Assembly (NCBI RefSeq): GCF_003369915.1
Contig: NC_046676.1
Span: 14,180,001-14,244,000 of the forward strand
Direction: 5' to 3'
Source of the DNA: Drosophila miranda
Lineage: Eukaryota; Arthropoda; Insecta; Diptera; Drosophilidae
Length of the DNA: 64,000 nucleotides
The notes beneath the pieces were generated by a model. That model had not been told where the DNA came from, searched no databases, and was given only the letters and a program-made list of their open reading frames with translations. Position 1 is the first letter of the stretch, and the number at the start of each line of letters is the position of its first letter. Of this stretch, positions 1-12,000 are shown in pieces. The translations under genes and the position numbers were made by a program.

Positions 1-3000
1 CGTTATCCTCCTGGAGGAACTGAAAGAGCTCCTTCTGCTCGCAATTGAGCAGCTCCTCGCGCAGATTCCCCTGCTGCGAGAGCAGCTCGTCCTGCTCGAT
101 CGATATGGAGTTCAGGGAGTGGCCACTAGAGTGCCTTCGCATCTCCGTCTCCTCCGACTTGAGCAGCGAGCGCTGCGAGTGACCGCTGGACTGTGAGAGT
201 CGGTCCAGAGACTTCCTGTAGCTGGGTGAGCGGGTTAGCAACGATTTCTGGTACTTAAGGTAGGCCTCGTCGTGCTCTTCGCTGCCGTAGCGCCGCGAGG
301 AGTTATCCTGAAAAGAGTCTCCGCGGTTGAAAGAGCCACTTCGCTGGTCGTTGGCATATGGATCCGTGTCCGTGGAGTTGTACTGGCCCAGGAGACGCAG
401 CTCGATCGACTCCGTGTAAGTGGCCTCGTCCCTGGAGTCGTTCTGCTGGGTGCTCACCCCCGAGGAGATCTGGTGTTGCAGCCGTCGCTCCGCCAGGGCG
501 AACGGAGTTAGGTTGTTGCTGTGGGCAGACATGATGGCGGTCTCGTAGGTGGGCGGCAGCGAGTCTGTAATTGGTGGCAGTGGCTGATCCTGTAGCTGGA
601 TCTGCTCGGGCACATCCGAGGCCTCGTCGTACTCGAGGCCATCAACAATTGTGTGCAGGCCGTCCCTCAAGGGGATCTGGAAGCCAAAGTCAGAGCCCGA
701 GACTGGCCGATTCATAGATTCCTGAAAGAAAAGAACGTAAATTAGTCGGATTTTAAAGAGAGTTCAATGTCAAACACCCACCTGGTAGCTCAATCTATGG
801 AACTTAGTCTCGGCCAACAGATTAGACTTGTCCATCTCCATTCCCCCCGTGGAATGGAGCTGTGCCTGACCCTGACTTTGAGCGTGGGCCTGGGCCTGGG
901 CCTCGAGCACGATCTGCTGGAACTTCTCGGCAAACTTTCGTTCTTTACGATCCTTACGCTCTTGCCGCTTCTTCCTTATCAGATCCCGCACCCGTTCGAT
1001 ACTCCTCGCCAGCTTAGACTCCTCGCCCACTTCCTATATCGGGGGAAAGAACACAAAAAGATCATTAGACAATGGTCGAATCTAAGGCAGAGCAGAAAGC
1101 AAAAGAGTTCGCTACAAGATTTTTTGGGTATTTTTTGACTAGACATTGACATCGATACATCGACATGGAGTTACAATCAGAATTCGGGGTTCCAATACAT
1201 ACAAAAGTAAGGGTTAAGGGCAGGCAACACAAAAGGTTATAACATTTATCACATATATATGTATAAATATTGCCTGATCAGCTTTGGTCTACTCTAGAAG
1301 TATATACACATTTATTTTGTTGGGATTTAGATTAAAGTTTGGCTAACATAAACGAAGCAAGCAAGTTTAAAGCAAGTTAAAACGATTTAGTTGGAAAAAT
1401 TACCTTCTTCTTGAATATCTGTTTACGGTTTTTAGTGTATTTAAATTGTTTTGGTTTTCGGGTTAAGTGTAGATTTAGTGTCGTGTATTTTGTGTGGGCA
1501 AGTAGTTAAGATTAAGATTAAACGCATGGTGCAAAGTTGACAACAGAAGATTTGGTTAATTCGATTAGGTATTCAGTGCATTTCAGAGAATGTTTTAACA
1601 TTGATACTTAGACAAGAGACATACATTTTTAGCTTCGAGTACGAGTACGAGTAGGAGTATGTGGGTCTGTTCAGTATGTACATACACATAAGAAGTGGTA
1701 AAGTTAAGACCCGAACAAACCCCCATAGTCACAAAATTCGAGCAGAGCCGAACTGTAGAGGCCCAGAACAAGTCAAAATACATTGTGCTGGGTCTAATTT
1801 TAAGGATCAAAATTAGATTTAAGTTTAGTAGAACACAAACATGTAGCAAAGGTAGTAACACAATGCAGAGTGTGATGGTTTTTGATGGGAATTTTAACCA
1901 TAAAAGTGAAAAGTAAATATAATTTGCTTGTCTGAACAGAAGAGAAGAGTGCCAGATCGTATGGTGTATGATATAATTGGTTCAATTGTGTGGTATACCA
2001 ATGCTAATTGGGCGATAATACGATGAAGGCTTAGATCAGACACACAAACACACACAGATTAAGGATCAGACACGCACATAAATAGAAATACCGGAAATCA
2101 CGTCAAAGTGCAACACAACATTTAGGAAACGATCTAACGATCTAACCAGCGATCGTCTGAAGTAACATAAATAACTTTTCTTTTAGTGGGTTGGTTTTAT
2201 GACAAGGAGAAGCATGATTGCTCTCCTGTCCATTCCGGAACTATTCACGTTTAGTTGTTAGATTGTTTAAGAAACTTTTAGTGGCACACACCAAGACATA
2301 CGACATTTACATTCACGAACGTTAAGAAACATGGAAAAGGCAGGCGAGAAGCCTGTGACTTGCCTCTTTTTTCGACTTGAGCTCCTCAGAATTGAAGCTG
2401 TTAAGCAACAAGGCCAAGAACAAGTTGAGCACCATGAAGTTTCCCATGACCAAAGTTGGCAGAAATATGGCGAAGCATGTGGAGGCACCTTGCTGCAAGA
2501 TATAATTAGTATATGTGCGATCTGTAAGTCCGTTTTCCAAGCTGTCTACAAACCTCTTCTTCGGCTCGCATACAGTCCCAGAGCGGCTCGATCCATTCCC
2601 CGCACAATATGCGGAAGATCATCATGAATGAGTGAAAGAAGTCATTGAAATTCCATCTGTAAAGGAGGATACAGATAAGAGAATATACGAGAATATAATT
2701 AAATGACTCAAGTCTTGCCTTGGCACTGGATCTGGGTCAAACTTTTCCGCCGTGTAGTCTTTGGAGAACAATTGCATGCCAATGACGGCAAATATGTAGA
2801 TGACTATGACCAAGATCAGCGTGAGGTTACCCAGCGCCCCAATTGTCGATATGATAATGCTCAGCAGCACCTTCATTGTGGTCCACGACTGGGCCAGCTT
2901 TAGTACACGCAGCTGGAAATGTAACAAAGGTTTGAAATGAAATATATTTCGATTTAATATCGCACGGACGCAGTACCAGTCGCAGTCCCCTCAAGACACT

Positions 3001-6000
3001 AAGGCCATCGACCAGCTCGAAGATGATGTCCAGCAAACTGGCCGTGACAATGAGCAGGTCAAATATATTCCAGCCGCACAGAAAAAAGTCCTTGGACAAG
3101 GCCATCAGCTTCACAATGCACTCAAAGGTGAAAATGGACGTGAAAACCTGTGGAAAAGAAACGAATTTAGTAGATTCTTGGGCGATTCTTGGTTCACTTA
3201 CCTTATTTCCCACATCCAGGGCATTGCGAAAGCTCTCGCTCATGCCGTGATGCTCCATAGCCAGAAAGGCTGTGTTTAGCACAATGCACAGCGTGATAGC
3301 CAGCTCGAAGAGCGGATCCCTCACCACCTTGTAGAGGCAGTTCTGGAACTGCAGCCAGCTCTCGTAGTCGGCGCAGCAGTGGACACAGCGATCGCAGTTG
3401 CGGTCGGGCAGATCATCTGATTGGAAATTAAAATAATTAAAAAACCCATTCCCCCCAAAAAGTTTCTTAGAGAGCACTCACCGATAACCACCACCTCCGA
3501 GGAGAACTCCTGATGCAAGGCATAAACATTATGATTCTTGATGCGGGCTATGTTCCCATTGCACTTGATGAGGCGCACTTCACGCGGGGATAGGGCCAAC
3601 TCCACGGTGGACACGTGGCCCAGCTCGTTGGCCGGATCCTGCTCCTCGTGATCGTCGACCACCCCGGAATCATCCTGCGAGGATTCGCGATTGACGCCAC
3701 TTGAGTTGGAGCTCGTCTGACGGCTGCTGGCGATGAGCTGGCCCTTGTTGTCCGAGGGGTACAGCATGTTGGGGTTCTTCTGCATCTCCTCCTGGAAGCT
3801 AATGCGGTTCTTGGGCGTAGCAGCGGCGGGCACCTTGGCCAGCAGATGCTGATGATGCTGCTGCTGCTGCTGCTCTATCTGCTTGTATTGCTTCTGAGCC
3901 TGCCGCGTGAGGGCGGAGGGACGCTCCGTGGCACTGTGTCGCGGACTTGGTCCCGGGCTGGGCGTGGCGGAAGGGGATTTGTTGGTATCGTTTTCATGGC
4001 CATTGCTGCCGTTCCCATTCCCATTCCCATTGCCATTAGTCTCTTTTCCGCCTTTGGTCTTTTTTCGGCGCGTCTTCTTCTTGCTGTACGAGGCCAGGAG
4101 GACGCCCTTGCGGGAGTCGATCCTCTTCTTGTTGTTCTTGTTCAATTTCTTAACATTCAGCACGGATGGATCAAAGCTGAACGTGGAATCATCCCGATGG
4201 TCCAGCAAATCCTTTTTCCGCTCCTGCAACAAATCAAAGAGGTTAGATCAGAGGATCAGGGTGCGGGCCAAGTTTGGGCCCGCTCACCTCGTTTGTTATC
4301 TCCGCCTCCTCCTCGTAACTCAACGCGACAACGGCTAGCATCAGGTTAATCAAGTAGAATGAGCCAAAAAACACAACCACCGTAAAAAATATGACACTCA
4401 TTGGACCACAAGTTGCTAGCACCTGCGGAAAGGGATAATCTGATCGATTAGATCATCTCGATAATGGGAGCAAGGATTACACTGACCATATTGTAGACAT
4501 TCTCCCAGTAGTCCAACGTAATCAGCTGAAAGGTCGTTAGCATTGACCACATGAAATTGTCAAAGTTGGTATAGCCATGATTGGGATTCTCGCCAACACA
4601 GATGCACATATAGCCGAATGGGCAGTGACGGGCGCCCGTCAAGTTTCCACAAAGCACGGGCATCTCCTCATCGTCGAATAGCCAGTTGTCCGTGTCGTTG
4701 ACCCACCTGAAAGGAACAATGACCATCCCTCCATTAGCACTCAGCTTTAATCATGAATTACAAGTCTCGCATACATATGCCAGTCGAGATGGGAGACGTT
4801 GGACCACTCGGAGGGCACGTGGCGCACACACTTGTTGCGCAGCTCGCCCATATAGACCTGCAGGGCGAAGAGGGCAAAGACCATCAGACAGAAGATGGTG
4901 AGCGTCATGACCTCCGCCAGTTGACGGAAGGAGTGAAGCAACGCGTTGATAATTGTCTTAAGTCCGGGCATGATGGAAACCGTCTTGAGAGCGCGCAGCA
5001 CGCGAAAGGTACGCAGCCCCGCCAGGTTGCCAACCTCCATGCCAATGGTGGCATAGCCACTAGTTATGACCACAAAGTCTAGCCAATTCCATGGGTTGCG
5101 CAGATAGGTGTACTTGTTGAGCAGAAAGCCTTTGGCAATGATTTTGATCACCATTTCGATGGAGTAAATCGCCAGAAAGATGTACCTGTGGGTTGGCAAC
5201 AGTAAAGGTTTGAAAGGGTCGTCCCGTGACCACTCGAATTTGAGGTACTTACTCAGCCTCCTCCACCGTCTCGGTCATGGCTAGGAAAATGCAGTTGAAC
5301 AGAATGGTGGCCATGACGCAGTAGTCGAAAAATTGGTTCGTTGCGATATAGACGCACACGCGCCGCGCTGGACTCCATGGATGGAAGAGGAATAGGCTCT
5401 TGGTGCCTGTGAAACGATGGATGTAGTTCTTGCGAAAGCGTTTCGAAACCACACAGAATGTCTGAAATAGTGGAAATGTGTTTTAAAGTAGGGAATTATA
5501 CTGCGTAAAACGAAGCCTGCGTCAGAAAATTAGAAGAATCATATTCTAATTCTAATTCATATTCAATTCAATCATATTGAAACTATATTGCTCGTGGACG
5601 CAGCGCCGAATTAGGGCTGAATAACCATCGAAAGTATCGATACTTCACATTCCTGAAATAGTTATATTAAAAAAATACTAATAATAACACTCGTCATTGA
5701 ATACTACTGATTGCTAAATTCAAAATTAGCGCCATAACATCTGCTGGGGAAAAAAGGACCGCTCATCGCACAATAGTATTAAAGTAGTTATTTTATATCG
5801 ATATATTCCCTAAATCAACCTTGATGAGTCGATATTCGAACTGTCAGAGCTACGAGTATAAGTCAAATTGCGTGTATCGCACCAAAGTATCGATGAAATA
5901 TGAAAATTTTCGCGTAAATCTGAAAAATGCAGTCGACAATAAAAATATAAAAAAATAAAGTGCTCTGATAGCCTGGAGACGGCTACAATAATAATCTTAG

Positions 6001-9000
6001 GTTTAGTTACAACCATTGTCAAAAGAATATTTATATCGATATATAAAAGTCAACCTTGGATGCGATAGTCGGGCTGCGGAAAAATATCTGCACGATATTC
6101 GTGCTGTCAGAGGAAACGCGAACCTAGCACCCAGACTTCCGTTCGACCATCGTTCTTTCGTTCTCGACCCGTCAAACCGACCAGAAGGAAAATGAGAGCT
6201 AAGGTAATAAGAATTTTTGCAAGACAAGATAAAAAGTGCAGAAAAAAATTGGAGTAGAGCAAGACTAAAAGTGGAAACAGATTTAGACTGCAATTTAATT
6301 GTTTTTATCTCGTTTTCAGTGGCGTAAGAAGCGTATGCGTAGGTTGAAGCGTAAGCGCAGAAAGATGCGTGCACGTTCCAAGTAGGTGCAGCGCCATCGA
6401 CCACCAACTGGTGAGTACCCGCTTGGCCACAGGAGCCCTAGCGACACGCGAGATTCTAATTTGCCGTTTTTTGTTTGTTTCAGGAACTTTTGACCTACAA
6501 GCACACCATTACTGAAACATGCCGTCTGGGCCCCACATTGTGGCCCGAAAGTAATTTTGTAAAAACAGTTTTCGCGCAAAACAAGAAAATGTGCATTTAA
6601 AATACACTTCCGAATTTCACGTTTAAATTGATTCTAATAAATTACTGGATTTTCACAAAAGTTCCAACTGAATCAAATCATGTGTTCTTAATAATAGAGG
6701 GGTAGAGAAAAAAGCGGCACCCAGCGTGCTGTTTCAACATAACCACATTTGTATGTCATCTGTGTGTGTGTATGTAGCGCACAGAGCACGTTTTGGCTAA
6801 AATGTTACACTAATTTTTGACATTCCGATAATTTTTAATCCTGCAATATAGAGTAATTTTTTTCTCAAGCTTGGAAGTTTATGACACCGTGCCGGCAGAA
6901 AACTGGAGAAAGTAATCGCTTGAAACAAGAAGATTAGTGAGAGTGAGTAGCGTTTGGTAGCCAAATACCAAAACCAATTCAATCCAACATAGCCGACGCA
7001 CCGTCCGACCGACTGACTGACCACATTAAACATTGATCATCGTGCTCCCGGCCAAGGCAGTAAATTTCCACTTAATCGGCTAATACAATTACACAAAGTA
7101 CAATCAGACCAAGGGCTGCTGTTGCTTGCCCCTTGGGAGCGCGTGTCGTGCGCTCGTCAGATTGTTCCTGGGGCACCATTCGGAAATATCGATTTGTTTG
7201 CCGGAGAGGAGAAAAAGAGCGGCAGCCGAGCCGAGCGTTGTTCATTAGCGCCTTGATTTCTTCAATTATATACATATGTATGCAGATGTGCCAGCCAGAG
7301 CGGCCTGGCCTGCCGCCTGCCTGTTTTTCATGCTAAGGATGATGTTTCTGTCTGTCTGCCCGCCACTCCTCCCCCACTATTCTGAAGGTCGTTTGTCACT
7401 GTAATACACACATAAACGTCGCTCAACCGAGTAAGCAGAAATTTTAATGTAACAAGCAAAAATTACGATTGGGTGGCAGTTTGCCATTTACCATTTTGTG
7501 TGCCTTTTCTGTAAATTTGCATGCGCCTTTGGTTACGCTACGCTGCCGCTGTCGTCGCCCCCTCCACACCACACCCCATATAACGCCCTACCATTCCGTT
7601 CTAGGGGATGGATGGTGGCGAGTAGAGCTGTGGAGGATAAGCATGTGTACTTTTAAGTGCACAGAAGGAAAGTTGTGTAGGGTCTTGTTCGGGCAAACAT
7701 GCGGTGTCGTCTGTGGCTGTGTCTTATCACTGGAGCAGACAACCGACGTCGCCATCGTTTGCGAAGTGAGGCAGTTCAGTTGTTTGCTTTTCCTGGCCGG
7801 CATTTGCCACTTGCATAAAGAGTGTCCCATTAAATGCAATTAAGCACTTTGATTCTCCTCCGCCTAAGTCTGTATAGGTTTTTGTTCCACAAACACACAC
7901 ACTCTCACGTGTACATGCATGAGTAAACATTGCATTGGCGCTGCCAATGGATGCGTGCAAAGTCTGGCAACATTGCGGGACATGTTCTAATCAGAGATGA
8001 GCAGGGTCGTGCAGTGATTTTAGTAGTCACGATATGGTCTTCCAGTGACTGGCTCAAGTTGCCATTCACTATTGTTCGTTATGAACTTTTGGTTGACTAA
8101 GCTTTAGTAAACAATAAGATTTAATTATAGATTGGCAGACTGTTTGCCCTGAGTAAGTACCCAATCGATAAAGAACATCACTCGACGTCAGGTACTTGGT
8201 CACAGGCTCATCTCCCATCCTGGTCACTTGCATGTTTATTTTTCCAGGCCCAGCCCAGCCCGGCCCGGTATATGTGCCGTTATTTGGAATTATTTCCCCA
8301 CGACACGTGGCACGAAAAGTCGCCAAGTCTTGGTACACTTGCATGTTCGTCTATAATTTGTCCTTTTGCGGGCTGCTGCGGCTGTGTTGGCCAGTTTTGT
8401 TTGAGTCACGTAAATACGGTCGCAAGTTTCCTCTGCCCCAGAGTCGGTACCGTAGCCCCGTGCATGGCATGGCATGACCCATATTCCTGCCCTGCCAGTA
8501 AAGTACATGTGAGTGGATGTGTGTGTGTTTGGTTCATTGTTTGCCCATAGCTCCAAAAATTTATTCTCACTTTTGAAATTTAACGAGCCCGCGCGGCGGC
8601 ATTTACGCTGATTTCCTTTTTGGCTTTCGAGAGGGCCACGAGGGTCGTTCTAGGCGTTTCCATTAACCCCCGCCGCTGGTCGCTTGCCAGGAAAAAGTGC
8701 ATTTCCACTTGTGCACACACAATGCAAATGCAAATGCAACAAAATCAACAGCAAAAACAAAACCAAAGTCGCGTCGCGTTCCATTTCCGTTGTGCCACTT
8801 GCAGTTGCAGTTGCACTGCGCTGCCCATACCCATGCCCTGACCGCCCGCCCCGCCCCTCAATTGTTGCCCCTGGCTGGGACTGGGTCGCGTCTGTGTGTG
8901 ACTTTTTAATTAGTGGCAATGGAGGCCAAATGGGGTGGCAGGGCAGCAGGGCTTGCTTGGCTTGGCCCCGGCACATTTTGGGTCTGCAGATAATGGATAC

Positions 9001-12000
9001 TGAGCCACTTACCTCCTCGTATATGAAGGTGTCAATCTCCTCGAGCGGCTTGCCGTACATATCCTCCGGAAAGGGCTCAAACTTCCGCGGCAGCACATCG
9101 CCGTCCTCCACGGAGGCTTTGGTGCGCGGGTGGAAGCCATATTCCCGCACCAGCTGGATGTGCCGGTTCTCGTGCTTGACCTGCGACCTCTGCGTGTAGG
9201 CAACGACCTGGTGTTTGGCAACAGCTGCAAGGAGAGGAAGCACAACAGAAAGATGATCAGGGGTGTACAGAGGTTTGGTTGAGAATGAACTGTTTTGGCT
9301 TGGTTTGGTGAATATGCGTGCATTACCTAGTGCCACACTCCTACCACCCCCAGTATAGCTAATCGGCCGCCCTTTCTATTCCAGCAATCAGAAATATGCC
9401 TGATAATACTCCGCTCGTACAGTTGCTGCAAGCCTTAGGCGGCGGTGTCGCTGGGGGCTTGACTAGGACCTTGGTGCAGCCTCTCGACGTGATCAAAATT
9501 CGCTTTCAGATGCAAGTGGAGCCGGTGGGCAAGCACGGATACGAATCGAAGTACCAGGGTCTGCTGCACGCCTTTCGTAGCATATACAAAGAGGAGGGAC
9601 TACGGGGAATCTGGCGTGGTCATAACTCCGGCCAGGTGCTGAGCATTACCTATGCAGTCGTGCAGTTCTGGTCGTACGAGCAGCTTCGAGTCAAGGCCCA
9701 CAAGATGCCCTTCTTCGACGACCGACCGCTACTCTTGTACTTTGTATGCGGGGGATTGGCCGGATGTCTGGGCACCGTGGCTGCTCAGCCCTTCGATGTA
9801 ATCCGCACTCAAGTGGTGGCCGCCGATCCCACCAGCAAGAGGAGTCGCATGAGCTCCCTGAGAGGTGTACACTTCGTACACTCTACTGAAGGACTGCGAG
9901 GCTTGTCCCGTGGCCTGGTCTTTACCCTGGCGCAGATCTTTCCGCTAGTAGGGGCCAACTTTCTCATCTACAAGTACCTGAACGCCCTTGTCCTCTTTAT
10001 TGTCAAGAAGTCAAATCCCGACCACAACATTCCTGGTCTCTGCCTCTTCGTCAATGGTGCCCTCGCCGGGGTGTCGTCCAAGTTACTGGTCTATCCAGCA
10101 GATCTGATGAAGAAGCGCATGCAGCTGCACGGTTTTCACCAGGATCGACAAACGTTCGGTCGGAATCCCATTTGTCCGACGGCAAAGCAATGCTTCATGA
10201 CCACCTTAAAGGGTGAGGGCATCTCCGGCTTTTATAAGGGGGTTAGCCCCACACTCCTTAAGTCCGGCTTATCCAGTGCCTTCTACTTCACTTTCTATGA
10301 CTACATTAACCGCTACGTCATCCATCCTGTGCAGGACCGGGAAGAGCAGCGTCTGAAGGAAGAGAAGGCCAAGAGCGCCGCACCCAAAAAGGCCGGCTGG
10401 ACCTAATAAAGATGCCCCATGTGGGTGATGCCAGCACCACACAGTCTCGTTAGTGAGCCCTAAACATCTCACCGCTGACCCATAGACACAAACGATTAAA
10501 CACACCGGGAATGAGTTAAATTATTACACTAACATGGTTTATTTTGTACATCGGCACCGTTGGGGAGCTGCAGTGGAGGAGGGAGCAGTTCCTCCTTCAG
10601 ATGTGGACATGTGGAATGTGGATGAGCGAACGAGCCATACGAGTATTATAAGTTAAAAGTCCAATGGAATCGGGTGAACTTGTGGGAATGAGCAATAGAC
10701 TAGATGACCGGATGGCCAATGCAGGAACCGGCCCCTACGACCAGTTGGGGGCAGATCCCGACCAGCCACCGGTGGCGGGGGGCGAGTAATTGTAACCGTC
10801 CCCACCCCCGGAGGATGCACCGCCATGAGAGCCACCGCTATATCCTCCGCTGGAAGCGACAGCAGCAGTCACCACCTGGCTATCGTAGCTGCTTCCTCCG
10901 CCGGAACTGTAGCCCCCAGAGCCGTGTCCGCCGGAACTGTAGCCCCCTGAGCTGTAGTCTCCGCTGTTGTATCCTCCAGCGCCAGAGCCCGCGCTAGCTG
11001 CAATGGCTGCAATATGGGCATCATCGTGTCCGCCAGAGCTGTAGCCTCCCCCCGAGCTATAGCCTCCCGAGCTGTAGCCTCCGCTGCTGTATCCGCCAGC
11101 ACCCGAAGAGCCGTGGGAGGAGGTATCAGCGCTAGCTGCAATGGCCGCAATATTAGCTATAGCATGACCAGAATCGTGTCCGGAGCTGTAGCCACCGGAA
11201 CTGTAGCCTCCGGAACTGTGTCCGCCAGAGCTGTATCCTCCAGCACCCGATGAACCGTGAGAGGAAGAGCCAGCGGCAGCTGCGATTGCCGCAATCTGAG
11301 CATCATCGTGGCCAGAGCCATGTCCCCCAGCGCTGTATCCTCCGGAGCCGTGTCCGCCAGAGCTGTAGCCTCCGGAACTATATCCTCCGGAGCCGTGTCC
11401 GCCAGAGCTGAATCCTCCGGATCCGTGTCCGCCAGAGCTGTAGCCACCAGATCCGCCGTGGTTCTCGGTAATAATGGCATAGGTACTGACGTGGCCTCCT
11501 CCACCGCCATGTCCATCGTCATGGGAGTGAATCTCATAGCCGCCGCCGCCGCCGCCGCCACCTCCTCCATGCCCACCGTCATGGGAGTGAATCTCATAGC
11601 CTCCGCCGCCACCACCGCCTCCATGCCCACCATCATGGGAGTGAATCTCATAGCCTCCGCCGCCACCACCGCCTCCGTGATGATCTCCACCATGATCTCC
11701 CCCGCTCTCGGGCAGGTGGATGCGAATGTGGACGTGCTCCCGTCCAAATGAGGGCTTGCCCCATACCGCCGGACTGGCCAGCAAGAGCGCGCTCAACTAT
11801 ACGGGGAAAGGGAAAGATGACACTATTAGGATCCGTATTCGCTCGCAAGGGAGTGGAGTCCGCCGCCAACTCACAATGAAACAAGCTGCCATTTCTCCTG
11901 ATGTCGAAAGTTGCCAAGGATTTGGATTGTAGCTCACCGGCTGCTGGGCTACGAACTATGTGACTGGAAATGATTCGGCAATCGTCTCTGCGCGCCGTTT

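Noticed and set aside
3846..4349. Long plus-strand open frames opposite the I-II linker
   Set aside because: Antisense of CAG-rich coding exon 7; no domain features, and frame breaks at exon borders.
1..5461. Assignment of the channel to para (the main fly sodium channel)
   Set aside because: Domain II and linker wording ([28 protein letters not shown] context, basic I-II linker) match DSC1/NaCP60E, and the neighbours include RpL41.
8650..9336. A 228-codon minus-strand frame as a separate gene
   Set aside because: Only 9013-9224 is coding, as a NaCP60E exon with matching splice sites; the rest is intron.
11014..11751. Plus-strand Ala/Ser-rich frames
   Set aside because: Reverse complement of the glycine-rich repeats; periodic repeats stay open in several frames.
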